Below, piece by piece: positions 11,901 to 20,187 of a stretch of 64,000 nucleotides of DNA. The position numbers and the translations under genes are program-made. A model generated the notes under the pieces. That model was given only the letters and a program-made list of their open reading frames with translations, was not told the DNA's origin and searched no databases. This DNA is from Corynebacterium sp. MSK297. Lineage in GTDB: Bacteria; Actinomycetota; Actinomycetes; Mycobacteriales; Mycobacteriaceae. The stretch is from NCBI RefSeq assembly GCF_030232885.1, contig NZ_JASPGD010000008.1, positions 34,562 to 98,561 on the forward strand. The letters are read 5' to 3'. Numbering within the stretch: the first letter of the stretch is position 1; each line of letters begins with the position of its first letter.

Positions 11901-12278
11901 CAGCCCACGGTTGGAGGCCTCAGGGGAATCCTCCGGAACAGTGCCCAGCACCAATGTCTGCTCGTCGCGGAGCGTATCCAGCGCAGCGACTGGAACCGTG
12001 GCCTCGAAGGATTCCGGCGCCACGGAAATCAGCGGCGCGTTGATGGAATTCAGTGAGCCATTCTGCGGCCACTCGAACGACGACTGCGTCTGGTTGACCG
12101 GCAGCAGCGGGGTGGCAATAAACAACAGAAAGCCCACGACGCCGGTGATGATCGCCGTGAGATGTAGCTTGTGTGCGCGCGCGGCTGTGGTGGGGTTCGA
12201 GGCACTGTGTGCACTGGCTGCTCGCTGTGCAGATTCCTCGGTTCCGACTGCTTGGGGGGTGAGAGGTTGAGGTGACAC
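8943..12278 (-). CDS. embC: arabinosyltransferase Emb (EmbC-like)
   Basis: This 1111-aa GT-C membrane arabinofuranosyltransferase uses decaprenyl-phosphate-arabinose to extend arabinan chains. After the first helix (about residues 40-62) comes an extracytoplasmic domain. The family's catalytic loop motif GANTSDDGY follows, with the key Asp pair at residues 292-293, then many helices, and a large C-terminal carbohydrate-binding region after residue 760. A Ser/Glu/Asp-rich insert (SAGAGSESTEETEDGNRED) interrupts that region. Only one Emb gene is present in the locus, as in other corynebacteria. Emb is the classical ethambutol target. Confidence 0.95.
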   Translation of the reverse strand: MSPQPLTPQAVGTEESAQRAASAHSASNPTTAARAHKLHLTAIITGVVGFLLFIATPLLPVNQTQSSFEWPQNGSLNSINAPLISVAPESFEATVPVAALDTLRDEQTLVLGTVPEDSPEASNRGLFVRSADGGLDVFALDEVLLSLQESEVAALADDALIKISVTADGTKVAVGKHSEVTEDDLRPQVTGIYSELEDTPENVAALTAAGLDVDVEINSRFTSTPTLAKSLAMGLGVFFMVIALIALARMDLLDGRKDLKVLPARWFKLRPLDGLVVAVLALWHVFGANTSDDGYILTMARVTEHADYMANYYRWYGVPESPFGTPYYDLLALFAAVSTNSLWMRLPALLCGLAIWWVLSREILPRLGEMVNDRRVAHWTAALVFLAFWLPFNNGIRPEPFVALGVVLTWVSFERAIATQRLLPAAIGTFIATVTLAAGPTGLFAVGSFLIALPYLIRILRYRLQLLEGGKLTAAAMIAPFLAAGTMIMVMIFNNQTIATVLESASVRGEVGPSLEWFFEFVRYQTLFAQTVDGSFTRRFGPVVMFACIGLILYAFVRDRKMANGPALRLVLIVFVSLFFLMFTPTKWTHHFGIYAGIAAAIAALGAVVLSQVAVRSRRARVFSIAGVLFLLAFTLAGWNAWWYVSSFGIPWWDRTIQLHGIEATNVVLLLALLVLLVGVIYSFRTPKPERNTRWAGVMAAPIAIVSALAVALSLASFAKAFVDQYPSYSVGKGNLQALTGNHCALADDALLETNTNDSFLRPVNGELGESLEAGDSRGFAPNGVPSEIEPDGGDSAAVGVIGDADSPTSAGAGSESTEETEDGNREDAGVNDSTIRLPFNLDYNRVPVLGSWADESEPQSAAELTTGWYEMPERRESAPLLVVSAAGRIAHHDINGIEQEGEELLLEYGTRGADGKVTNTKKVEMMDVGQRPAWRNLRFPLEEIPEDADVVRLVAEDYSLAPEDWIAVTPPRNPELEPVSQRFDSDTPALLDWSTAFQFPCQRPFDHYAGVTEIPEFRVLPDSDAQFQLGGFQDYYGGGAMATAEAVNWSYEIPGYLDGDWNRDWGAVHKYELRRDSAGNVPDEAAINYAEHTRSGLWHSSDMKIREERS

Positions 12279-12366
12279 AACGTGTCAGTCTAGCCCAGCC
12301 GCGGCCAAAACTGGTCTTGACTGGGCCCTTGTTCTGGCCCATGTGACAGCGCACTATTGGGTGTGC

Positions 12367-14280
12367 TTACTTGGTGCGGCTAATTACTACATAAGGGCCG
12401 ACTTGTTCGATATCCCACAATGCGTCATCTGCGAATACCTCGGAATTGAAAAACACGCCTTCGTAGGCCACGTTCGGGTTATTCGGGAACAAATCTACCG
12501 CGACGTGGGTCTTGTATTCCTCGTCGTCTTTGTGGCCACGGAAGACAAACGCATCCGGGCCTTTCCACTCGGTATCTTCCAGCGCAGCGGCGAAATCTTG
12601 CGGGGCAGAAAGCTCATCGAACGAGGCTTGCGCCCAATGCTTGATGGTGTCATTGCGCTCGGTGTACTGGCCCATCGGGTTCGCGTAATGCGAGGTGAAC
12701 GCGTTGAAACCGTAGTACGGGTAGTAGGACAGCAGCGAATTTTCGTCTGTCAGCAGCACGGTGTGTTGCGGCGAGTGGCCGGCGGTGCCCAGCGTGGCGA
12801 CGATCTCGGCGAAGTACTTCGCCGAGCCAGGGGCGTATTGATCTGCGCGTTCGCCGTAGCCGTCGGTATCGGTATAGGCGTGGTCGATTTCATTTTCGTT
12901 GGTTGCGGAAATCTGTTGCGCGTAACCAATGCTGGCTGCCACCAACAACACGGTGAACGCGCCCGAAACTTGGCGGGCGGACAGGTTGATTTTGCGGGAT
13001 TCGAAAAAGTGCACCACCTTCGTGCGATCGGTATCGGCGAAGGCGAAAAAACCTGCAGTGGAGAGGATCAGCGCGATTGGTAATTCAATGCGGAAGCCCA
13101 GCAGGGTGGAGCCGAGCAGCGTCATCAGCATGGAAGCTAACACCCAGGCGTAGAGCACGACGGTGGCAATTAACAACGGACGACGCGTGCTGCGCAGCAC
13201 CAAGTACAGCAAGCCGAGCAAGCTGAAAAAGCCGAGCGCGGATAACTCGAAAAACGGCAGTGGAACTTCGGTGCCGTTGGCAGGCAAGAAGTGCTGGGCT
13301 ACCGAGGATGGCTTATAGTCCGCGGTGGCCACCAGGCACAGGTAGGGGCCCCAGGAAATAGCGGCGATCGCCATTGATCCCAGCCCCACTACCGCCAGGC
13401 GGATAAACGGTCCGAGGTTGCGTTGGCCCGGTTGGCGGGCCCAGAAATAGTGGATCGTCAACACGATGGTGATCAGCGCAGTCACGCCGACGAACAGCGT
13501 GTACATTGTGGCCGAAACTCCCAGGTAGACCGCCACGCCGGCGACGGCCAGCCAGGAGCCGCGCACCGCGCGGGCTGCCATCACCACAGCCGGGGCGATA
13601 CCCATGCCGACGATGGCAGCATACGGCTCATCTGCCGCCATGGACAGTGTGACCGCGGTGTTGGCGAGTGCCAGGCTCGTGGCCAAAGGCAGTGAGCCGG
13701 TTAATGCCTGCCACACCGGAACCAACAACGCAGCAGCCGTCGCCAAGGACACCAACGCCCACGGTTGGTAGACCTCCCATCCGGGCATATCCAGCAGGTT
13801 CGCCAAACGACCGCCGCCCCAGAACCAGCCCAGAGGGTAGTAGGTGGGCATATCCAGGTAATTCATGTCCTGGTAGCCGAAGTTGGTGGCGGTGCGGGTG
13901 AGGAACTGCGTGCGAAACAGCTGGTCCACCTGCAGGCCGTCGAGCCACAGGCGGGTGGCAGAAAGCGGAATGCCCAGCGTCGCGATGGTCAGCCCGGCAG
14001 GAGAGAGATAACTAACCAGGTAGGTGAGCGCGCTGCGCCACCGTGGCCGTGGGTGGTGGTCAGTTTTGCGCCACTGCCACAGCAACACGGCCACCAGCAC
14101 GAGCAAGCCCACCGAGACTGCGGTGGCCAGCGCGCGGGTGACCATGGAGGTATTAAACGCCGGGAGATTCGTCCGGTCCAGGATGATCCACGCGCTAAGC
14201 GCGGCGACAAAACTGCCCAGCCCCGTGCAGGCTAGGGCCGAAAATATTTGGGGCCGGGTGAGTTGGTCTGGTTTGTTCAT
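12367..14280 (-). CDS. aftA: galactan 5-O-arabinofuranosyltransferase AftA
   Basis: This 637-aa GT-C protein has about 11 N-terminal membrane helices and a soluble C-terminal domain. The YQDMNYLDMPTYYPLGWFW loop after the second and third helices contains the acidic residues typical of the first extracytoplasmic loop. AftA attaches the first arabinofuranose to the galactan and lies directly upstream of emb in mycolata, as here. The 45-bp gap to dprE2 suggests one operon. Confidence 0.93.
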   Translation of the reverse strand: MNKPDQLTRPQIFSALACTGLGSFVAALSAWIILDRTNLPAFNTSMVTRALATAVSVGLLVLVAVLLWQWRKTDHHPRPRWRSALTYLVSYLSPAGLTIATLGIPLSATRLWLDGLQVDQLFRTQFLTRTATNFGYQDMNYLDMPTYYPLGWFWGGGRLANLLDMPGWEVYQPWALVSLATAAALLVPVWQALTGSLPLATSLALANTAVTLSMAADEPYAAIVGMGIAPAVVMAARAVRGSWLAVAGVAVYLGVSATMYTLFVGVTALITIVLTIHYFWARQPGQRNLGPFIRLAVVGLGSMAIAAISWGPYLCLVATADYKPSSVAQHFLPANGTEVPLPFFELSALGFFSLLGLLYLVLRSTRRPLLIATVVLYAWVLASMLMTLLGSTLLGFRIELPIALILSTAGFFAFADTDRTKVVHFFESRKINLSARQVSGAFTVLLVAASIGYAQQISATNENEIDHAYTDTDGYGERADQYAPGSAKYFAEIVATLGTAGHSPQHTVLLTDENSLLSYYPYYGFNAFTSHYANPMGQYTERNDTIKHWAQASFDELSAPQDFAAALEDTEWKGPDAFVFRGHKDDEEYKTHVAVDLFPNNPNVAYEGVFFNSEVFADDALWDIEQVGPYVVISRTK

Positions 14281-14325
14281 TCAGGGTTACGGGGGATACG
14301 CGGTTAGTGGAGCAGTGTACGAAAG

Positions 14326-15087
14326 TTAGAACGGTAGGCGACGGAAAATCGCTTGTGGGATGAACTGGAATGCTAGCGAGACATAGCGGAACAGCGGGTG
14401 GACGAAGATATTATCCTTGCCGTCCTTGATCGCCTCGACGGTGGCCTTGGCGACGTCGTCGACATCGACAGTCAGAGGGGCCTCACCAGCTTCCGCGGAC
14501 ATCTTGGTGCGCACCTGGCCTGGGCGCACGACCAACACGTTCACGCCGGAATCGCGCAGGGCTTCACCCAAGTTGACGAAGAAACCGTCGACCCCGGCCT
14601 TGGAGGCACCGTAGACGAAGTTGGAACGACGCACACGCATGCCAGCCACCGATGACAATGCGACGATGGTGCCGTGGCCCTGCTGGCGCATCTTCTGTCC
14701 CAGTGCCACACCGACCGAGATTGCGCCGGTGTAGTTCACCTGAGCCGAAGCCACCGCGGCTTCGTGGGACTGCCACAGCTCTTCCTGGTCACCCAACGTG
14801 CCGAAGGCAACCACCGCGACATCCACATCGCCAGCAGAAAATGCTTCCTCCAGCACAGCTGGGTGGGAATCGTAATCGGTGGCGTCGAAATCGATGACGT
14901 TGACCTCGCTGGCACCAGCACTTTCCAGGTTGCGTGTGGAATCAGCCACGCGTGGCGAATCCTTGCGCGCAGCCAGAGTGACCTTGGCTGGGCCGGCCGA
15001 CAGCAATTCGCGGGCGATGCCGACGCCAATTTCACTGGTTCCGCCGAGCAACAAAATGTGCTGAGCTTGACCTACAGCATTCAACAT
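14326..15087 (-). CDS. dprE2: decaprenylphosphoryl-2-keto-ribose reductase DprE2
   Basis: This is a 253-aa short-chain dehydrogenase. I place the start at the ATG whose complement is 15085-15087 (MLNAVGQAQHILLLGG), with an AAAGGA ribosome-binding site just upstream; reading further upstream gives non-homologous sequence. It has the cofactor motif LLGGTSEIGVGIA, the catalytic Ser in ALSSVAGMR, and YGASKAG (YxxxK). It reduces the keto intermediate made by DprE1 to decaprenylphosphoryl-arabinose. Length and order next to dprE1 match the family. Confidence 0.95.
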   Translation of the reverse strand: MLNAVGQAQHILLLGGTSEIGVGIARELLSAGPAKVTLAARKDSPRVADSTRNLESAGASEVNVIDFDATDYDSHPAVLEEAFSAGDVDVAVVAFGTLGDQEELWQSHEAAVASAQVNYTGAISVGVALGQKMRQQGHGTIVALSSVAGMRVRRSNFVYGASKAGVDGFFVNLGEALRDSGVNVLVVRPGQVRTKMSAEAGEAPLTVDVDDVAKATVEAIKDGKDNIFVHPLFRYVSLAFQFIPQAIFRRLPF

Positions 15088-15118
15088 AAAAATAGGGTCC
15101 TTTAAAAATTTTTGGGGA

Positions 15119-15172
15119 TTAGTGCAGCTTGTGGGCTTAGCGTAGCTTGTGGGTTTAGTGCAGTTCCAGACG
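15119..15172 (-). repeat. 18-bp tandem repeat of the dprE1 3' end including its stop codon
   Basis: Three 18-bp units begin at 15119, 15137 and 15155 on the plus strand. Each starts with TTAG, which is a TAA stop on the coding strand. The unit at 15155 holds the true dprE1 stop. Because 18 is a multiple of 3, the two downstream copies place further TAA codons in frame. The two distal units match at 15 of 18 positions; the gene-proximal unit is less similar. Confidence 0.85.
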
Positions 15173-16570
15173 ACGCGACATGTCCGAAGCGAACACGCCG
15201 GTTGGGTCGATCTCATTGCGGGTATCCAACCACGATTGCATCTGTGGGTACATCTGGTGGAATTTCTCCGCCGAGGTGCGCGATTCCTTCGCCAAGTACA
15301 ACCGGCCGCCGAAATCCAGCACGCGCTTGTCCAACTCATCCAAGAAATGACCCAGGCCTGGCTTGATGGGGAAGTCCACACAAATATTCCAGCCCGGCAT
15401 CGGGAACGATAGCGGCGCGCGGTTGCCTTCGCCGAAGAGCTTGAAGACGTTCAGTGCACTGTAGTGGCCGGAAGCCTGGATGGAGCGCACGATGGACTTC
15501 AATTCGCTGGTGGCTTCGCGTGGCACGACGAATTGGTACTGCAAGAAGCCGCGTGAACCGTAACCACGGTTCCATTCACCGATCAGATCCAGTGGCTGAT
15601 AGAACTGCGTCAGGTTCTGCACCTGGTCGCGGTATTCACCGGATTTCAGCCACCAAGCCTGGCCGACGGCCTGCATGGTCAGCTTATTCATGGTGAAGTT
15701 TGGGAAAATATCCGGCACGGTGATCAGTTGCGGTGCGCTGAATTTCAGCGGATCCTTCGCCAGTTTCGGTGCCAGCTCTTTCAGCTGATCCAACGTCGCC
15801 AAGCTGCCACGGGAAATCGCGGCGCGGCCCAGCTTCGGTTCTGGGCTGATGGCGTCGAACCACGCCGAGGAGTAGGTGTAGTTGGCCTCAGAACCGTCGG
15901 CATGAAACTCGATGGTTTCATCAAAATTGCTGGTCAAATCCCCGTCGGCAATGAAAAATGCGGTTTCAGTCTTGGTCATGCGGATAGTCGCCTGCACGAT
16001 GATGCCGGTCAACCCCATGCCGCCAACCGTCGCCCAGAACAGCTCGCCATCTGGATCATCCTCGGAGCCTTCCGGCTTCAGGGTAAGGATCTCGCCGCTG
16101 GCTACCAGCAGGTCCATAGACACGACGTGATTGCCAAAAGAACCGGCCGAGTGGTGGTTTTTACCGTGAATATCCGGGCCGATCGCACCACCGATGGTCA
16201 CCTGGCGCGTACCAGGCAGCACCGGAACCCACAGACCATACGGCAGGGCTGCCTTCATCAACTGATCCAGGGTCACGCCGCCGTCGACAACCACCAAGGC
16301 GTTGTCCGGGTCAATGGAATGGATTTTGTTGAAGGGCCGCATATCGATGACCAACCCACCAGCGTTTTGTGCCGGGTCCCCGTAGGAACGGCCCATGCCG
16401 CGGGCGATGACGCCACGCTTGAGGTGATCCGGCTTGTCGGCGTTATCGTCGGCAACCTGCTTGACGGCCGCGACGATGGTGTCGAGGTCTTCCGTGCTCA
16501 AAACTTGTGCACGGGTAGGGGCGGTGCGGCCCCAGCCGTGCAGGGTGGCTTCGCTGGTGTGTAATTCCAT
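15155..16570 (-). CDS. dprE1: decaprenylphosphoryl-beta-D-ribose 2-oxidase DprE1
   Basis: This 471-aa FAD-dependent oxidase carries out the first step of DPR to DPA epimerisation. The FAD-binding segment [20 protein letters not shown] lies at about residues 48-67. The substrate-side motif [13 protein letters not shown] contains Cys397, 74 residues from the C-terminus, exactly as Cys387 is in the 461-aa M. tuberculosis enzyme. That Cys is the residue modified by benzothiazinones. A small gene follows upstream after 8 bp, and dprE2 lies downstream. Confidence 0.96.
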   Translation of the reverse strand: MELHTSEATLHGWGRTAPTRAQVLSTEDLDTIVAAVKQVADDNADKPDHLKRGVIARGMGRSYGDPAQNAGGLVIDMRPFNKIHSIDPDNALVVVDGGVTLDQLMKAALPYGLWVPVLPGTRQVTIGGAIGPDIHGKNHHSAGSFGNHVVSMDLLVASGEILTLKPEGSEDDPDGELFWATVGGMGLTGIIVQATIRMTKTETAFFIADGDLTSNFDETIEFHADGSEANYTYSSAWFDAISPEPKLGRAAISRGSLATLDQLKELAPKLAKDPLKFSAPQLITVPDIFPNFTMNKLTMQAVGQAWWLKSGEYRDQVQNLTQFYQPLDLIGEWNRGYGSRGFLQYQFVVPREATSELKSIVRSIQASGHYSALNVFKLFGEGNRAPLSFPMPGWNICVDFPIKPGLGHFLDELDKRVLDFGGRLYLAKESRTSAEKFHQMYPQMQSWLDTRNEIDPTGVFASDMSRRLELH

Positions 16571-16578
16571 AGCTATTA

Positions 16579-16827
16579 CTATAAGTCCATCAATTCACGG
16601 ATGGGGGCAGGCAACTCGTCTTGTGAGGTGATCGTCTTTCCATCGTATTCGCGCAGCAGGCGGTACACCTCGCGTCGGGAGGTGCTATCCAACATGGGAA
16701 GCTCCTCGGCGAACAGACGCGTCATGAACTCATCCAGTGGCAGGTTGGTTTCTTGTGAGGCGATATAAGAGCCGTTCAGGCGGTCATTTTCGGCGTCGTA
16801 GGAGTCTTTTTTCCGTTTTCCGAACAT
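16579..16827 (-). CDS. small conserved hypothetical protein upstream of dprE1
   Basis: This 82-aa charged protein ([14 protein letters not shown]) has no membrane segment. The central part ([32 protein letters not shown]) is predicted helical. Its stop lies 8 bp before the dprE1 start, so it is probably the first gene of the dprE1-dprE2-aftA-emb transcript. I do not recognise its family. Codon use resembles that of its neighbours, and it is divergent from the gene at 16873. Confidence 0.7.
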   Translation of the reverse strand: MFGKRKKDSYDAENDRLNGSYIASQETNLPLDEFMTRLFAEELPMLDSTSRREVYRLLREYDGKTITSQDELPAPIRELMDL

Positions 16828-16872
16828 GCTTTAAGCCTACGTGTTCTGGCCTGCTCGTCTACCCTGGGGCGC

Positions 16873-17760
16873 ATGCTCAGGCACAGCAACGTCGTGTATT
16901 TGCGGGAGCGGACTGTCATCGTGCGGGCTTCCCTGGTGCGCGACGACTATGAAATTCACCGGCATATTGGCGTGTCCGAGTCTCTGGATTTGGCGGAGCT
17001 TGCCGACGTGTTGGCGACCTGTTTTGATCTGCGTGATGAGCAAACCCCCTGGCACTTCACGACGACGGGCCGCTTGCCGACGACCTCGCGCACAGAAACC
17101 TCCCGCGTCGATCCGCAGCACTTGGTTGGCGAATATCTAGGCAGCGAGCACGCCGGTTTGAATTTTCACTGGGGCCTGTGGGTCTTTCAGCTGCAGACCG
17201 TGGAGACGTATCCGCGCGATAAGGAAACCCCGGTGGCGTTGTGCGTCGGTGGATCGGGCTCGTTTTTGGGCAGTAAATTTGATCTCACCGCGATTAACGC
17301 GCAGTTGACGGGGCCGGATGCCATTGATCAGGTGTTGGCGGAGGTAAACCCGGAAGTCGGGGCGTTGATTCGCCGTTCCGGAGTGACAGATCTGGTGCCG
17401 TTGTTGCAGGCGATTGATGTGCGCCGAGAATGCACGGTCGATGCGCAGGTGCGCGCGCGGTTGGAGCAGTTGCCACTGGAAACCGAGCCGCGGCGTCGAG
17501 AAGCGTTTTGGGCTTGTGTACTGGGGCTTTCGTGCATGGGTGGGCTGGACATGACCGACGAGATCGCTGGGGTGCTGTTTGCTGCGCTGGGAGATTCTGG
17601 GCAATCAGGCCAGACAGGCCAGACAGACCAGAGCGCTAAGCCACGCCAGTTGTGCGCGGATTCGCTTGCCGTGTTGGCGCAGTGTGTGGCGGCGGTGGCG
17701 CCGGTGGACCGGTTGGATGTGTATCGGGTTGTGTTGCGCGGTGCCGATGCTGCCGGTTAG
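16873..17760 (+). CDS. hypothetical protein, weakly pRiA4b ORF-3-like N-terminus
   Basis: This 295-aa soluble protein begins with YLRERTVIVRASLVRDDYEIHRHIGVSESLDL and later has DEQTPWHF. That vaguely resembles the pRiA4b ORF-3/TnpR-like fold, which also has a strand, an Ile/Trp-Arg turn and an 'HxF' motif; the match is tentative. A Gly/Gln/Thr repeat (GQSGQTGQTDQS, from bases near 17600-17636) interrupts the C-terminal third and looks like a slippage expansion. The last base lies 68 bp before the GtrA start. Confidence 0.6.
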   Translation: MLRHSNVVYLRERTVIVRASLVRDDYEIHRHIGVSESLDLAELADVLATCFDLRDEQTPWHFTTTGRLPTTSRTETSRVDPQHLVGEYLGSEHAGLNFHWGLWVFQLQTVETYPRDKETPVALCVGGSGSFLGSKFDLTAINAQLTGPDAIDQVLAEVNPEVGALIRRSGVTDLVPLLQAIDVRRECTVDAQVRARLEQLPLETEPRRREAFWACVLGLSCMGGLDMTDEIAGVLFAALGDSGQSGQTGQTDQSAKPRQLCADSLAVLAQCVAAVAPVDRLDVYRVVLRGADAAG

Positions 17761-17828
17761 GTAGGATCTGTGCAGTTGTTGTTTGCCGTTGTTGGCAGAT
17801 TGTTTGCCGAGAAAGTCGAGTGAGTTTC

Positions 17829-18296
17829 ATGCCTAAGTTTTCCGCGGTGCAGGCGCTGCGTTCGTCGTCGGTAGATGATTCGAAGAAGCTGCGGACGCAA
17901 TCGCTGAAATTCTTGCTCACGGGCATCATCGCCGCGATCGTGGACTTTTCGTTGACATGGATTCTGCAGATCGGGCTGGAAGCCTTGGCTCCGTTGTGGG
18001 CTCGTACCGTTGGTTTTATTTTTGGCACGCTGACGGCGTATTTGTTGAACCGCGCGTGGACGTTCCGGGCGCAGAAATCTTTCCGACGCTTCGCGGCGGT
18101 GGCGTTGCTGTACACGATGACGTATCTGATTAACGTCGGTGGTTCGCGCCTGCTTTTCGAGTTGTTTTCGGAAGTTTTCGGCTGGGCAGACTCGATTGCG
18201 CTGGCGGTTTCGTTCGTGATCGCGCAGGGTACTGCGACGGTCATCAACTTCTTCGTGCAGCGCTTGTTCATTTTTAAAAACGCTGAACCGATTTAG
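17829..18296 (+). CDS. GtrA family membrane protein (Rv3789-like)
   Basis: This 155-aa protein has four transmembrane helices and the GtrA pattern FLLTGIIAAIVDFSLTW...RTVGFIFGTLTAYLLNRAWTF. In mycobacteria the equivalent gene beside dprE1 has been proposed to move or position decaprenyl-phosphate-arabinose or to recruit AftA. I start it at ATG 17829 (MPKFSAVQ) because the longer reading lacks homologous character. Its stop is embedded in a 16-bp tandem repeat. Confidence 0.88.
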   Translation: MPKFSAVQALRSSSVDDSKKLRTQSLKFLLTGIIAAIVDFSLTWILQIGLEALAPLWARTVGFIFGTLTAYLLNRAWTFRAQKSFRRFAAVALLYTMTYLINVGGSRLLFELFSEVFGWADSIALAVSFVIAQGTATVINFFVQRLFIFKNAEPI

Positions 18297-18348
18297 CAGT
18301 GAACCGATTTAACGCTGAGCCTCTTTAACTCTGATCCGATGCAGCACT
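18285..18348 (+). repeat. 16-bp tandem repeat containing the gtrA-like gene's stop codon
   Basis: Units start at 18285, 18301 and 18317, with a decayed fourth at 18333. The first two are GAACCGATTTAGCAGT and GAACCGATTTAACGCT. Stop codons recur at 18294 (the real one), 18310 and 18326. The 16-bp spacing shifts them through different reading frames. Confidence 0.85.
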
Positions 18349-18351
18349 GCG

Positions 18352-19305
18352 CTAATGCTCCGGGCGGCGGAAATCTTCCGTACGGCCACGGTTATGCAGG
18401 CGCAACCAGTTTTTAAAACCAGCGAAATCACGCCGCTGCACCAAGAAGAACCACCCAAAGCGGGCGAATTCTTGCGGCAACAGCTTCTTCATTCCACGCT
18501 GCCACAAAATATAACCGCGGTTGCGGTAGGTGAAAAATCGCTTGCCTGGATTATCGGGAAATTGCGTGTGCATCTTGCCACCGAGAATCGGCTTGAACTC
18601 GTCGGCACCATCCGGGTGTAAATACGCCGCGGTCAGGCACGTGCCAAAACGCACACCGGAATTGACCAGGCGACGGTGGTATTCCACCTCATCACCACGG
18701 ATAAACAGACGATAATCCGGCACTCCGATCTGCTCCATGGCGGCAGCCGAAATCAGCGCGCCATTAAACAACGAGGCGATGCCCGGCAAAAACTCGCCGT
18801 CCAACTCATCCACGCGTCGACGCCAAACCAGGCTCTGCCGCAGCGGGAAGGCCAGGCGCTGCGGATCGTTGATATTGCACACGACTGGGCTGACCTGGTG
18901 CAGCCCGTGGGATTCGGCCACGGAATACAGCTTGTCTAGCACGTGCTTATCGGCGGGGCGCCCGTCGTCGTCGGCACACCAAATGGCATCCGCGCCCAGC
19001 GCCAGGGCCGTGAGAAAACCATAAGCGAAACCACCGGCACCACCGAGGTTCGTGTGGCTCGGCAAATAGTGGCCACGCTCGCCAGCTAATTCGTCGACAA
19101 GCGTTTCCACCGCAGCTTCCGCGCCATTGTCGACGACGATGATCCAGTCAACCGGGTGCGTTTGCGCAACTACCTGCTCGAGCGAGGCGCGCAGCAGCTC
19201 GGCGCGGCGGTGGGTCACGATCACCGCGGCGGTGGTGCCAGTACGGCGCAGCGACGACGTAGAGGTCGGCTCTGGCGAAGCAGAAGAAGCTGTCATGGAA
19301 TCCAT
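18352..19305 (-). CDS. glfT1: galactofuranosyltransferase GlfT1
   Basis: This 317-aa GT2 enzyme adds the first galactofuranose residues to the rhamnosyl-GlcNAc lipid acceptor. Signature segments are AAVIVTHRRAELLRASLEQV, VVDNGAEA, TNLGGAGGFAYG and the metal-binding triad in WCADDDGRPAD (about residues 116-126). Length and locus match Rv3782. A short low-complexity N-terminus (SSASPEPTSTSS) precedes the fold. It lies 51 bp downstream of wzt in the same direction. Confidence 0.92.
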   Translation of the reverse strand: MDSMTASSASPEPTSTSSLRRTGTTAAVIVTHRRAELLRASLEQVVAQTHPVDWIIVVDNGAEAAVETLVDELAGERGHYLPSHTNLGGAGGFAYGFLTALALGADAIWCADDDGRPADKHVLDKLYSVAESHGLHQVSPVVCNINDPQRLAFPLRQSLVWRRRVDELDGEFLPGIASLFNGALISAAAMEQIGVPDYRLFIRGDEVEYHRRLVNSGVRFGTCLTAAYLHPDGADEFKPILGGKMHTQFPDNPGKRFFTYRNRGYILWQRGMKKLLPQEFARFGWFFLVQRRDFAGFKNWLRLHNRGRTEDFRRPEH

Positions 19306-19330
19306 CCTATTGCTGAGGTTGGGTGTGGTT

Positions 19331-19378
19331 CTGGAAACGCTTAACTCTGAAAGCGTTTAGTTCTGAAAGCGTCGCACC
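19331..19378 (-). repeat. 16-bp tandem repeat of the wzt 3' end including its stop
   Basis: Plus-strand units start at 19331, 19347 and 19363. The first two are CTGGAAACGCTTAACT and CTGAAAGCGTTTAGTT. The third lies inside the coding sequence. The real stop (TTA at 19357 on the plus strand) is repeated at 19341, exactly 16 bp downstream in coding direction. Confidence 0.82.
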
Positions 19379-20142
19379 AGATCGCGCACGTAATTACCGG
19401 CTTCGACGCCTTCGTAATCCTCGACGACGTCCTCCACGCGGCCCACGGAACGGATCTCGCCTTTGTCCACCCACAGCGCGGTGTTGCACAACTGTGCCAA
19501 GAAATCATTGGAGTGCGAAGCAAACACCAAAATACCGGCGCGTTTGACCAGATCTTGCAGGCGCACGCGGGCTTTGGCCATGAACGCCGCGTCGACAGCG
19601 CCGATGCCTTCGTCGAGAAGCAAAATCTCCGGCTCAATAGAGGTGACCACACCCAGTGCCAAGCGCACGCGCATACCAGTGGAATAGGTGCGCAGAGGCA
19701 TACGCAGGTAGTCGCCGAGCTCGGAAAACTCCGCGATCTCGTCCATTTTCTTTTCCATCTGCTTGCGCGATTGGCCCAAAAATAGCCCACGGATAATGAT
19801 GTTGTCGTAACCCGAAATCTCCGGGTCCATACCTACACCCAGGTCAAAGACAGGGGCGACTCGGCCGCGCACATCGGCGCTGCCACGAGTGGGCTCGTAG
19901 ATGCCAGACAGCAGGCGAAGCAAGGTAGATTTACCGGCACCGTTGTGGCCGACCAACCCAACGCGGTCGCCTTCGCGCAGGTGCAGATTGATGTCGCGCA
20001 GCGCTTCGACGACGACGGTGTTGCTGGCGTTTTTGCCCAACGCGCCACCGGCGGTGGACAGCATTGCCTTTTTCAGTGAGCGCGACTTGGCATCGAAGAT
20101 CGGGAAATCGACGCAGGCGTTGTAGGTATCGATTGAGACCAT
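19357..20142 (-). CDS. wzt: ABC exporter ATPase for galactan precursor (Wzt/RfbE-like)
   Basis: This 261-aa ABC ATPase has Walker A GHNGAGKST (about residues 67-75), the signature region YSTGMRVRLALG and Walker B EILLLDEGIGAVDAAF. It lacks the C-terminal carbohydrate-binding domain of some Wzt proteins. It pairs with the permease at 20188 to flip the lipid-linked galactan across the membrane, as proposed for Rv3781/Rv3783. The genes are separated by 45 bp. Confidence 0.92.
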   Translation of the reverse strand: MVSIDTYNACVDFPIFDAKSRSLKKAMLSTAGGALGKNASNTVVVEALRDINLHLREGDRVGLVGHNGAGKSTLLRLLSGIYEPTRGSADVRGRVAPVFDLGVGMDPEISGYDNIIIRGLFLGQSRKQMEKKMDEIAEFSELGDYLRMPLRTYSTGMRVRLALGVVTSIEPEILLLDEGIGAVDAAFMAKARVRLQDLVKRAGILVFASHSNDFLAQLCNTALWVDKGEIRSVGRVEDVVEDYEGVEAGNYVRDLVRRFQN

Positions 20143-20187
20143 GGTGGAAACTCCTTAAACAATCCCGCAGGATGAAACCCAGCTAAA

